A DNA stretch of 64,000 nucleotides. Origin: Postechiella sp039985655 (GTDB taxonomy: Bacteria > Bacteroidota > Bacteroidia > Flavobacteriales > Flavobacteriaceae). Both the position numbers and the translations under genes were made by a program. How positions within the stretch are numbered: position 1 is the first letter of the stretch; every line of letters starts with the position of its first letter. The notes below the pieces were generated by a model, which saw only the letters and a list, made by a program, of their open reading frames with translations, was not told where the DNA came from and did not search any database. The stretch is from positions 139,241 to 203,240 of the forward strand of contig JBDWSF010000037.1 of NCBI GenBank assembly GCA_039985655.1. The letters are read 5' to 3'. Positions 28,052-36,049 of this stretch are shown here, piece by piece.

Positions 28052-28642
28052 ATGACCAAAGACTTTTTCGACAACAAATTCTTGATAGAATCTTTAATTA
28101 AAGAAGACGAAAAAGCATATTCTTTTCTAGTTGATGCCTATCATAAAAAGCTATTTGCATACGCTTTTAGTTTAACTAAAAATCATTCTTCATCTCAAGA
28201 TATTGTTCAGAATGTTTTTTTAAAAACTTGGGAATTTCGAAAAAAACTTAACTCATCGCATTCTATAAAAAGTTTTTTATATAAATCTGTTTATAATGAA
28301 TTTGTAAATAGATACCATAAAAACAAATCAACATCAACCTTAGATAGAATTTTTATAGAAAATTTGAATAACGTCATTGATCCTCAAAACGACGCCATTT
28401 TAAAAGAAAAAATTTCTTTTGTGAATTCTGAAATTGAAAAATTACCCTCCAAATGCAAACAAGTTTTCATCTTAAGTAAAAAAGAAGGATTAAGTAATAT
28501 TGAAATCGCGAATTACTTAGGTGTTACTGTTAAATCAGTAGAAAAGCATATTACAAAAGGGTTTTCTTTGATTAGAAAAGAAGCAAAAAAGAAAATTAAA
28601 GTTATATTATTTCAACTTTGCAGGTCAATAAGACTAGACTAA
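28052..28642 (+). CDS. ECF-type RNA polymerase sigma factor of the PUL
   Basis: 196 residues. Region 2 is seen at KAYSFLVDAYHKKLFAYAFSLTKN with DIVQNVFLKTWEFR, and region 4 at KLPSKCKQVFILSKKEGLSNIEIANYLGVTVKSVEKHITKGFSLIRK. No region 1 or 3 is present, as in ECF factors. It is divergent from fecR across 99 bases, the usual layout for sigma/anti-sigma pairs of Bacteroidota PULs, and should turn on the susC operon when the glycan is sensed. Its 3' end overlaps the convergent histidine kinase gene by 9 bases. Confidence 0.93.
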   Translation: MTKDFFDNKFLIESLIKEDEKAYSFLVDAYHKKLFAYAFSLTKNHSSSQDIVQNVFLKTWEFRKKLNSSHSIKSFLYKSVYNEFVNRYHKNKSTSTLDRIFIENLNNVIDPQNDAILKEKISFVNSEIEKLPSKCKQVFILSKKEGLSNIEIANYLGVTVKSVEKHITKGFSLIRKEAKKKIKVILFQLCRSIRLD

Positions 28643-29434
28643 CGGGTATTTTAACACCAATTCTACACCTTTATTTATCGAGGAATTAATTTTTAATTCA
28701 GCACCAATTAAAGCAGCTCTACTTTGCATATTTATTAAACCTGAGCCTTTTTCTACCGTTTCTATATTAAACCCTTTCCCATCATCTTTGCCTGTAATTA
28801 TTAAATTGTGAAGCGAATAATCAAGTGTTATCATTAAATTTTTAGCTTCGGAGTATTTTACAGAATTTGATAAAAATTCTTGCAGGATTCTAAAAATAAT
28901 GATTTCGTGCTTTTTATTATTAAATTCCTTTTTATCTCCAATAATTTTTAATTCCGCGGAAGCGAATTTCATCTTTTTTAAGCGTTCTAATTCGTTCCTT
29001 ATAGATTTTTCAAAGCCAATATTTAGTACGACTTCATTATTCAACGTTTTTGACAAGGCACGCACTTCTTTTAAACTGTTACTTAAAGCCTCTGAAGTGT
29101 CTTTTAACTTATCTTTTACATCATCCTCAACTTGCATTTTAAAAATGCTTAATTGCATACTTGCAAAAGATAATAGTTGCCCTATATTATCATGTAATTC
29201 CCAACCTATATTTTTTAAAGTTTGCTCTTGCGTTTCGGTTTGTACTTTTGTTATTTCTTCCTCGAAAATTTGCTGCTGCCTTATTTTATCTAAAAGAAGC
29301 TTGTTTTTTCGTTTTTGAAAGACAACAAAAAACACAATGACTAATGTTGTAATGATAACTAATACCATTATCATATACACCAATAAATAACGCTCTGAAG
29401 CCGTTGTAACTAATCTTTCTGTGGTTTGCACCAT
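28634..29434 (-). CDS. Sensor histidine kinase of the NarL-partner (HisKA_3) type
   Basis: 266 residues. One membrane segment near residues 15-40 is followed by a coiled region (KIRQQQIFEEEITKVQTETQEQ). The phosphoacceptor His is in NIGWELHDNIGQLLSFASMQ. The ATPase domain has DDGKGFNIETV and GSGLINMQSRAALIGAEL. It lacks a sizeable sensor domain, so input probably comes through the overlapping upstream membrane protein (25 bases overlap). No response regulator gene is present in the window, making it an orphan kinase here. The coding region contains a 15-base sequence repeated at 37111. Confidence 0.88.
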   Translation of the reverse strand: MVQTTERLVTTASERYLLVYMIMVLVIITTLVIVFFVVFQKRKNKLLLDKIRQQQIFEEEITKVQTETQEQTLKNIGWELHDNIGQLLSFASMQLSIFKMQVEDDVKDKLKDTSEALSNSLKEVRALSKTLNNEVVLNIGFEKSIRNELERLKKMKFASAELKIIGDKKEFNNKKHEIIIFRILQEFLSNSVKYSEAKNLMITLDYSLHNLIITGKDDGKGFNIETVEKGSGLINMQSRAALIGAELKINSSINKGVELVLKYPLV

Positions 29435-30114
29435 ATTAAAGCAAATGTAAAAGTTAAATACATAAATAAATTGGCAAGTAAATAAATTTCCTTTTTTAAC
29501 AAATTAAAATTCAAATCTCGATTGAAGTTATAAATTTCATAAAATACTAAAGGAGTAGTTACAAGCCACCAAATTAAAATAGTTCCACTTATGTAAAAGT
29601 TTATAGACTTATGAAAACTTAATATTACATTACTATTTAAAATTTCTATAAAATGAAAAATAACGACAATAAAAATTATGAAAGCTCCAATAATATTTAT
29701 TGAATCAAAATAACCAGTAAAAAACTGATCTAAATTAAATACAATAACACTAACAGAAACCACAAAAAAAGCAATCCCCAAAAACTTTACAATTGAACTG
29801 AATTTTTTATTTCTTAAAATTTTATAAAAGTAAAATGTAAAAAACAATATTGCTCCTATTTCCCAAAACAAAGTATACCACCAATAATTCCAAGCAAACA
29901 CTGTACCTTTAAGAAAGTGTAAAAAATTAGAATCTCCAATGTATTGCACATAACTGCCTAATTGATCTCCTATCGATAAATACCACAAAAACCATATAAA
30001 ATATTTAGCAGCGGTAAACTTATATTTGTTATAAACAAATAGTCCCGTTATTGCTGCTAAAAACTCTATGCTATGTGTTAAAAGATAATAATTTTGCTTT
30101 AAAAATTCTTCCAT
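29410..30114 (-). CDS. Multipass membrane protein of unknown function, coupled to the histidine kinase
   Basis: 234 residues, with about six or seven hydrophobic segments (HSIEFLAAITGLFVY, YFIWFLWYLSIGDQLG, LFWEIGAILFFTFYFYKIL, FLGIAFFVVSVSVIVFNL, IIGAFIIFIVVIFHFIEIL, INFYISGTILIWWLVTTPLVFY, YLLANLFMYLTFTFALIW). Charged residues are few. No family is recognised. The stop overlaps the kinase start by 25 bases, so translation is coupled, and the protein is a good candidate for the sensory input or a membrane partner of the kinase. Confidence 0.75.
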   Translation of the reverse strand: MEEFLKQNYYLLTHSIEFLAAITGLFVYNKYKFTAAKYFIWFLWYLSIGDQLGSYVQYIGDSNFLHFLKGTVFAWNYWWYTLFWEIGAILFFTFYFYKILRNKKFSSIVKFLGIAFFVVSVSVIVFNLDQFFTGYFDSINIIGAFIIFIVVIFHFIEILNSNVILSFHKSINFYISGTILIWWLVTTPLVFYEIYNFNRDLNFNLLKKEIYLLANLFMYLTFTFALIWCKPQKD

Positions 30115-30126
30115 AAATTACTTAAA

Positions 30127-30633
30127 TCAAGGATAACCTTCACCACCCACACCGCGATTTAATGGAGGAACAGGCGGGTCACCAACCACACTGCTAAAAT
30201 TAAATGGAACAACGCTTGCCTCAGACAGAGATATATCTCCCGTAGGAGCAATAAACATAGTTGTATAATTAGATTTTTCTGGACCTGCATCCTCTCCGTA
30301 AACGCCTAAATATACTTTAATTCCATCCATAGTATAGCCCATATGCTTAGATTCTGCTTCAGCATAATCTAAATAATTCCTAATATCTTCCAATTTCCAT
30401 TTCGTTGAACGCTTATCAACTTTTCTTCCTTGTTTTTGTGCTGCGGAATCTACAGCCGCTTTTCGGTATTTTGTCCAATTATTATTTAAAGCAATAGCGT
30501 CTTCGACAGAGATGACTCCTTTTGGTTTTACTATTTTAGATTCCTTTTCGGCCTCTAAAGTTCTCGGACAAAAATAATAGGTTGCAAAGGCTCCTATGAG
30601 AGCTCCAATAATAATGTAGCTTAATTTTTTCAT
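30127..30633 (-). CDS. Membrane-anchored protein of unknown function
   Basis: 168 residues. A hydrophobic N-terminus (LSYIIIGALIGAFATYYF) is an uncleaved anchor or a signal sequence. The rest is soluble and probably periplasmic: VISVEDAIALNNNWTKYRKAA, a helical segment with LEDIRNYLDYAEAES, and a beta-rich end (VYLGVYGEDAGPEKSNY). The C-terminus is proline and glycine rich (VGDPPVPPLNRGVGGEG). It lies 12 bases upstream of the membrane protein and should be in one operon with it and the kinase. I do not recognise the family. Confidence 0.7.
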   Translation of the reverse strand: MKKLSYIIIGALIGAFATYYFCPRTLEAEKESKIVKPKGVISVEDAIALNNNWTKYRKAAVDSAAQKQGRKVDKRSTKWKLEDIRNYLDYAEAESKHMGYTMDGIKVYLGVYGEDAGPEKSNYTTMFIAPTGDISLSEASVVPFNFSSVVGDPPVPPLNRGVGGEGYP

Positions 30634-30700
30634 ATCTAGATTAAATTAATAGTTCCTTAAAAATAGAAAAAAAAATATAGATGTAACTATTTATTTCTTT

Positions 30701-31336
30701 TTAAGCAGGAAACCCTAACATACCTCCCATACCTACCGTAAATAACCAGCACCCATAAATAGCATGTTCTATAGATACTAAGACTGTAGATTTGGTTTTA
30801 TAATAGGTAAAGGCAAAAAATAATCCACCTAAAAAGGTTAATATTAGCACTAAGGTATTTTTAAATAATAGATGTGCTAGAGAAAATACTATAGCATTTA
30901 TTAAAAGGAATACCTTTTCATTTTCAAAAAGAGGTTTGTAACGTTCAAAATAAAATGTTCTATAAATTAACTCTTGAGGGTAAACCGAGAAAAAACTATA
31001 AAAAAATAATATAAGTAGCCATAATTGGGGTTTATTAAGAAGGACATTAAAAAGCAACTCTTTATTAGTAAACCATACAAATGCAGTAGTAACGACGACA
31101 ATTATCAATAATTTTAAAGTTGTATGCTTTACAAATGTCTTAAAATTAAGGTTAGGCTCTATTTTAAGTTTTTTTCTCTCAATTTTTAATAAAACAAAAA
31201 TGATATAAGAAAAGCCTAAAACGCCAATTATCATTTTTATTTGAAAAGGATAATTGAAAGCAAAACTTATTGGCAATAGAATAAATAGGGTAAAAAACTC
31301 TGTGATTTTATATGGAGTTGATTTCATACTAAACAT
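30701..31336 (-). CDS. CPBP family intramembrane metalloprotease-like protein
   Basis: 211 residues with about seven membrane segments. The family motif 1 (EExxxR) appears as QELIYRTFYFERY, so the first Glu is Gln. Motif 2 (FxxxH) is FSLAH, and the last motif His is in EHAIYGCW. The protein belongs to the CPBP/Abi group, which includes CAAX-prenyl endopeptidases and bacteriocin-immunity proteins. With one acidic residue replaced, activity is uncertain. Its start overlaps the stop of the Lrp regulator gene by 8 bases, so both are translated from one transcript. Confidence 0.8.
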   Translation of the reverse strand: MFSMKSTPYKITEFFTLFILLPISFAFNYPFQIKMIIGVLGFSYIIFVLLKIERKKLKIEPNLNFKTFVKHTTLKLLIIVVVTTAFVWFTNKELLFNVLLNKPQLWLLILFFYSFFSVYPQELIYRTFYFERYKPLFENEKVFLLINAIVFSLAHLLFKNTLVLILTFLGGLFFAFTYYKTKSTVLVSIEHAIYGCWLFTVGMGGMLGFPA

Positions 31337-31787
31337 TAATAATTGTAGTGTGCTTCACCTCGTTTATTACAAACATACTATGTGTACTTCCTATATGATT
31401 AATACTTGTTAATTTCTCTACCACAAACTCTCGAAACGCCACCATATCTTTTACTAAAACTTTTAAAAGATAGTCATAATCTCCACTTAAATGATAGCAT
31501 TCTAACACCTCATTAAGCGTTGTAACTTCTTTTTCGAACTTAACGACATAATCTTGACTGTGCTGCGTCAATTTTATATGACAAAAGGCCACAAAAGCTT
31601 TGTCTATTTTTTCTTTGTTAACTAACGCTACATATTTATTAATAACACCTTCTTTTTCAAGTTTTTTAATGCGTTCGTAAACCGCAGTTACCGACAGGTT
31701 TAATTTATTGGATAGTTCTTTATTAGTTTGTTTACTGTCCTGCTGTAAATAGGTAATTAACTTTTTATCGATAGCATCAAAAATCAT
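31329..31787 (-). CDS. Lrp/AsnC family transcriptional regulator
   Basis: 152 residues. An N-terminal winged helix (DKKLITYLQQDSKQTNKELSNKL, VTAVYERIKKLEKEGVI) is joined to the RAM effector domain (VAFCHIKLTQHS, LECYHLSGDYDYLLKVLVKDM). It is divergent from the PLP-dependent lyase gene across about 160 bases, so it most likely controls that gene in response to an amino acid, as other Lrp-type regulators do for amino-acid lyases. The downstream CPBP gene is translationally coupled. Confidence 0.93.
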   Translation of the reverse strand: MIFDAIDKKLITYLQQDSKQTNKELSNKLNLSVTAVYERIKKLEKEGVINKYVALVNKEKIDKAFVAFCHIKLTQHSQDYVVKFEKEVTTLNEVLECYHLSGDYDYLLKVLVKDMVAFREFVVEKLTSINHIGSTHSMFVINEVKHTTIINV

Positions 31788-31822
31788 AATGGATAAATTT
31801 TCTTAAAAACACATGTTAACGT

Positions 31823-31830
31823 CAAAAATA
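31823..31830 (-). promoter_or_regulatory. Probable -7 element of the Lrp-type regulator gene
   Basis: On the minus strand the bases read TATTTTTG, a match to the Bacteroidota consensus TAnnTTTG, 36 bases before the ATG at 31787. A convincing -33 element was not identified. Confidence 0.5.
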
Positions 31831-31944
31831 CGGATAAAAAAACTAAAACACAATACATATATAGTTTTATAATCTATAAACACACATAACTATTGATAAT
31901 TAATCATTAATAATCGAATTTTGATAGCACTAAAACAAAAAATC

Positions 31945-33150
31945 ATGGCTTTTAAACCCGCTAATAATATTCAAGATTTACAATACTTCGGTGAATTTGG
32001 AGGTGTTAACCCTTCTATTTCAGATTCTTCAACCTACACATTTATATCGGCAAAAACCATGTTTGATACTTTTGAAGGCAATGCAGATGGTTGTTATTTA
32101 TACTCAAGACATACGTCGCCCTCAAATTTATATTTAGGAGAAGCTCTTGCTGCTATGGAAGGAACAGAAACAGCAAATGTATCGGCATCAGGCATGGGAG
32201 CCATTACGCCTGTTTTACTTCAATTATGCAAATCTGGAGATCATATTGTTTCGAGTAGAACTATTTATGGTGGAACTTATGCTTTTTTAAAGAATTTTAC
32301 ACCTCGTTTTAATATTGAAACCTCTTTTGTAGATATTACTAATATAGAAACAGTTGAAGCTGCCATTACTAAAAATACCAAGGTTATATATTGCGAATCG
32401 GTTAGTAATCCTCTTTTAGAAGTTGCAGATATTAATGGCTTAGCAACTTTAGCAAAAAAACATGGTTTAAAGCTAGTTGTCGATAACACTTTTTCCCCGT
32501 TATCTATTTCACCAGTCAAATTAGGCGCAGATATTGTAGCACACAGTTTAACAAAATTTATAAATGGTTCTAGCGATACTGTTGGTGGTGTTGTTTGTGG
32601 CTCTCAAGATTTTATAAATGATTTACGTAACGTAAACAACGGCGCTTCAATGTTATTAGGATCGACTATGGATAGTTTAAGAGCGTCATCCATTTTAAAA
32701 AATCTAAGAACACTTCATCTAAGAATTCAACAGCATAGTAAAAACGCTCTTTTTATTGCCGAAAAATTTGAAGCCGACGGTTTGAAAACAGTTTACCCAG
32801 GTTTAGAATCTCACCCATCACATCAATTATATAAAAGTATGATGAACGCAGAATACGGTTTTGGAGGCATGTTAACGATTGATGTTGGTACAATTGATAA
32901 AGCCAATGCTTTAATGGAACTCATGCAAGATGAAAATCTGGGATATCTAGCAGTAAGCTTAGGCTTTTATAAAACATTATTTAGTGCACCAGGAACATCG
33001 ACATCTTCTGAAATCCCTTTAGAAGAACAAGCTTCTATGGGTTTAAGTAACGGATTAATTCGTTTTTCTATCGGTTTAGATGCAGATATAGAACGCACCT
33101 ACACTATGATGAAAACCTGCATGATAAAATTGAATATTTTAAATGGATAA
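31945..33150 (+). CDS. PLP-dependent Cys/Met metabolism enzyme, probable methionine gamma-lyase type
   Basis: 401 residues from the ATG at 31945. A TTG at 31921 would add eight residues, but MAFKPANNIQDLQYFGEFGG is the usual start for this family. The fold is that of the cystathionine gamma-synthase family: SRHTSPSNLYLGEALAAMEG, YGGTYAFLKNF, ESVSNPLLEVADI, VVDNTFSPL, and the PLP-binding Lys in VAHSLTKFINGSSD. SxxTKxxNGxSD and the Lrp-type regulator next door favour methionine gamma-lyase over biosynthetic sulfhydrylases. The reaction would split methionine or a related amino acid into a 2-keto acid, ammonia and a thiol. The final 45 residues keep the family block GLIRFSIGLD. Confidence 0.85.
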   Translation: MAFKPANNIQDLQYFGEFGGVNPSISDSSTYTFISAKTMFDTFEGNADGCYLYSRHTSPSNLYLGEALAAMEGTETANVSASGMGAITPVLLQLCKSGDHIVSSRTIYGGTYAFLKNFTPRFNIETSFVDITNIETVEAAITKNTKVIYCESVSNPLLEVADINGLATLAKKHGLKLVVDNTFSPLSISPVKLGADIVAHSLTKFINGSSDTVGGVVCGSQDFINDLRNVNNGASMLLGSTMDSLRASSILKNLRTLHLRIQQHSKNALFIAEKFEADGLKTVYPGLESHPSHQLYKSMMNAEYGFGGMLTIDVGTIDKANALMELMQDENLGYLAVSLGFYKTLFSAPGTSTSSEIPLEEQASMGLSNGLIRFSIGLDADIERTYTMMKTCMIKLNILNG

Positions 33151-33304
33151 ACTAAGTAAAATAGTTAATTATTCTTATAAATAATAATTAATATTACCAA
33201 TAAAAATTCACATTTCAAAACCTGCTCTCGATACAATTCCGGAAAAAAAAAAAAAAATCGAGCTAAAAGTTTGGTCGGTATGAAAAATTAAAAAGTACAA
33301 CGAG

Positions 33305-34327
33305 TTAAATACCTTTCAATCGTAGCCACATATCAGAAATCACACTTCCTAGATTATCAAACTGAGGCTCGAATGGCTTAATATTTAATCGGTTTTCATC
33401 CTTATAAAGATACAAACGAAAGACTGAAGAATTAGGATCGTTTACATCTAAAATAGGGTATCTTAAATCGTTATATTGATATTCGTTTTCCTTTGTTTTA
33501 TAAATACTATAATACCCATTACTAAACCACGACAAATCTTCAATGTCCTTAAAATCAGTCGGACTTAAATCACGTTGTTTGGGTAATTCATTAAAATTTA
33601 AAAACCTGTTTTTTGTATCAAATAATGAATAATTTGCCACAAAATAAGAAGTTTCAGTTTCAGCAATACCATACCATAAAACATTATTAAAAATGGCTGG
33701 TTGCGTAATATATCGTGTATTGTTTATTCCGCTATCACTCAAAGATTTTTTGAAAACAGAATCGATATAAAATTTATTCCCCAAAGTGAGTAACATATAA
33801 GCAGAACTAATACCTAGACCTAATGTTAACCACAACTTACGCTTAATATTTTGTCTATTAAAAAACATTAAAATTATCATACAAATTAAAAAAGGCAATG
33901 TATAAATAGGATCGACTACAGCTATATTATTAAAGGCAACTCTGTAGTTCGAAAAGGGCGTAAATAATTGTGTTCCATAAGGCGTAAAACAATCGAGTAT
34001 TGGATGTGTAAATAAAGATAAAAACCAAAGCCCTATCCAATCTTTCTGAGTGGTTGTGTTTAATCGACTTCCCGAATTGTATAATTTATACGCCAATACT
34101 CCTAATAAAAAGGCAGCAACAACAGAAAACAAAATAGAATGCATAAAACCGCGATGGAATAACATCACGTCAATTTCATTTTTAAAAATCCATTTCCCCA
34201 CAAAAACATCTAAATCTGGAATGGTACCACCAATAGCTCCAAATAACAATGCTTTATTACCAATTTTTTTTCCTAGAACAGCTTCTCCACAGGCAGCTCC
34301 TAATACAATTTGAGTTAAAGAATCCAT
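33305..34327 (-). CDS. YdjM-like membrane-bound metal-dependent hydrolase
   Basis: 340 residues. The N-terminus MDSLTQIVLGAACGEAVLGKK with GGTIPDLDVFVG, the FHRGFMHSILF block and THPILDCFTPYGTQLF are the metal-ligand motifs of the YdjM (PF04307) family. Four or five membrane segments occupy the first 190 residues. The last 150 residues are soluble and carry no recognised domain. The biochemical role of the family is not settled. It stands alone and divergent from the antiporter gene. Confidence 0.88.
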   Translation of the reverse strand: MDSLTQIVLGAACGEAVLGKKIGNKALLFGAIGGTIPDLDVFVGKWIFKNEIDVMLFHRGFMHSILFSVVAAFLLGVLAYKLYNSGSRLNTTTQKDWIGLWFLSLFTHPILDCFTPYGTQLFTPFSNYRVAFNNIAVVDPIYTLPFLICMIILMFFNRQNIKRKLWLTLGLGISSAYMLLTLGNKFYIDSVFKKSLSDSGINNTRYITQPAIFNNVLWYGIAETETSYFVANYSLFDTKNRFLNFNELPKQRDLSPTDFKDIEDLSWFSNGYYSIYKTKENEYQYNDLRYPILDVNDPNSSVFRLYLYKDENRLNIKPFEPQFDNLGSVISDMWLRLKGI

Positions 34328-34349
34328 TAAACTTATTAGAATTTAGTTG

Positions 34350-34357
34350 CAAATGTA
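34350..34357 (-). promoter_or_regulatory. Probable -7 element of the ydjM-like gene
   Basis: The minus strand reads TACATTTG, matching TAnnTTTG, 23 bases before the start codon at 34327. The upstream -33 region is not clear. Confidence 0.45.
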
Positions 34358-34421
34358 AGCAACTTTAATATTTGCATAGGTTTGACGAAAATCGTAACAT
34401 TACCTAACTAAAAATCACTTC

Positions 34422-35909
34422 ATGCAAGACGAAAACAATATTTCTAAAATAAAAATTGACGATCAAAGTATTGTAGAAAACAAAGAACTAAACATTTGGG
34501 AAGCACTAATACCTGTATTAGCGTTGGTGATTATGCTATTTTTCAATGTTAAATATGTTTTTGGAGACGATGCACTTAGTGGTAGTAATCAATTTATTAT
34601 GCTTTTAGGTGCTGCTGTTGCAGTAATTGTTGGTTTTTTTAACAAAGTGCCTTTTTCTCTAATGATGGATGAAGTTGCAGAAAACATCAAATCGACCATT
34701 GGTGCCATTCTAATTATATTATTTGTTGGCGCCCTAGCAGGAACTTGGCTAATAAGCGGTATTATACCAACAATTGTTTATTATGGATTACAAATTCTTA
34801 GCCCTAATATTTTCTTACCGGCCTGTGTCATAATTTGTGCGCTTATTTCTATTGCAACGGGTAGTTCTTGGGCTACATCCGCAACTATAGGCATTGCTTT
34901 AGTTGGTATTGGTAATGCTTTAGGCATAAATTCGGGTATGACTGCTGGAGCTGTTATTTCGGGAGCATATTTTGGAGATAAAATGTCTCCACTAAGTGAT
35001 ACGACAAACTTAGCACCTGCGATGGCTGGCGGAGAATTGTTTTCACATATTAAATACATGACCTATACAACGATTCCAACCATAATTGTTACGCTTATTA
35101 TTTTTATAATTATTAGCTTATCTCTTGATGTAACAGGACCTACAGATACATCATTAATGATACAAGCTATTGAAGAATCTATAAATATTACGCCTTGGGT
35201 TTTTCTAGTTCCATGTGTTGTTATTTTCATGATTATAAAAAAAACACCTCCTTTAATAGCCTTGTTTATTGGCGCTTTATTGGGTGCTATTTTCGCAATC
35301 ATTTTTCAACCAGACATAGTAAAACAAATAGCAGGTACAGACGAACTTAGCTTTATTTCTGCATATAAGGGAGTCATGACTGCTATAACTGTAGATTCAT
35401 CTATTGCTACTAATAATCCCCAACTTAATGAACTATTTTCATCTGGAGGTATGGCTGGTATGCTAGGAACCATTTGGTTAGTCATTTGCGCTATGGTTTT
35501 TGGTGGTGTTATGGATGCTATTGGAGCCCTTTCAAGAATAAGTAAAACTGTTTTAAGTTTATTTGATTCAGTATTCGGACTTTTTGCCAGCACAGTTATT
35601 AGTTGCGTTGGATTAAACGCTATTGCTTCAGATCAATACTTAGCTATTGTTATTCCTGGTCGCATGTACAGAAAAGCTTTTGAAGATAAAGGTTTAGCTC
35701 CCGAAAATTTAAGTAGAACTTTAGAGGATGCTGGAACCGTGACTTCTGTTTTAGTTCCATGGAATACCTGTGGAGCTTATCAAAGCGGTGTACTTGGTGT
35801 TGATACGTTTTCTTATGCTGGATATGCTTTTTTCAATTGGTTAAGCCCATTTACCACGCTTCTATTTGCTGGATTATCTATTAAAATTAAACAAATCTCA
35901 AAGCAATAA
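34422..35909 (+). CDS. NhaC family Na+/H+ antiporter
   Basis: 495 residues with about 11 to 13 membrane segments. Blocks such as ATGSSWATSATIGIALVGIGNALG, AGAVISGAYFGDKMSPLSDTTNLAPAM and EDAGTVTSVLVPWNTCGAYQSGVLGV are those of the NhaC family, which exports sodium in exchange for protons. The GDKMSPLSDTT region holds residues needed for ion transport in the family. This fits a marine lifestyle. The gene is monocistronic, with its own start 94 bases from the divergent gene. Confidence 0.92.
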   Translation: MQDENNISKIKIDDQSIVENKELNIWEALIPVLALVIMLFFNVKYVFGDDALSGSNQFIMLLGAAVAVIVGFFNKVPFSLMMDEVAENIKSTIGAILIILFVGALAGTWLISGIIPTIVYYGLQILSPNIFLPACVIICALISIATGSSWATSATIGIALVGIGNALGINSGMTAGAVISGAYFGDKMSPLSDTTNLAPAMAGGELFSHIKYMTYTTIPTIIVTLIIFIIISLSLDVTGPTDTSLMIQAIEESINITPWVFLVPCVVIFMIIKKTPPLIALFIGALLGAIFAIIFQPDIVKQIAGTDELSFISAYKGVMTAITVDSSIATNNPQLNELFSSGGMAGMLGTIWLVICAMVFGGVMDAIGALSRISKTVLSLFDSVFGLFASTVISCVGLNAIASDQYLAIVIPGRMYRKAFEDKGLAPENLSRTLEDAGTVTSVLVPWNTCGAYQSGVLGVDTFSYAGYAFFNWLSPFTTLLFAGLSIKIKQISKQ

Positions 35910-35946
35910 AATTAAACTATCAATTAAAATATTTATCATAACTAAA

Positions 35947-35960
35947 ATCTATCGATAGAT
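35947..35960. promoter_or_regulatory. 14-base perfect palindrome upstream of the peroxiredoxin promoter
   Basis: ATCTATCGATAGAT is self-complementary and lies 45 bases before the -7 element of the peroxiredoxin gene. It may be an operator; no regulator is assigned. Confidence 0.35.
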
Positions 35961-36004
35961 AAAAAATTAAAATTTCTTTTTCAGCATAAATTGGTCTTGT
36001 GTTT

Positions 36005-36012
36005 TATATTTG
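36005..36012 (+). promoter_or_regulatory. -7 element of the peroxiredoxin gene
   Basis: TATATTTG is an exact TAnnTTTG match, 37 bases before the ATG at 36050. It also shows that the longer reading that starts at 35999 would begin inside the promoter, so the ATG at 36050 is the better start. Confidence 0.65.
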
Positions 36013-36049
36013 TAGCATAAAAAATCATAAACAAATTAAATACAAACAA

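Noticed and set aside
31921..31944. Earlier TTG start for the methionine gamma-lyase type gene
   Set aside because: The ATG at 31945 gives the usual family N-terminus; the extra eight residues have no support.
33243..33257. Run of 15 A after the methionine gamma-lyase type gene
   Set aside because: It is a plain homopolymer in an AT-rich spacer with no gene or hairpin that it would affect.
34781..35593. Three minus-strand frames of 79-95 residues opposite the nhaC gene
   Set aside because: They are antisense shadows of a membrane protein gene with strong family motifs.
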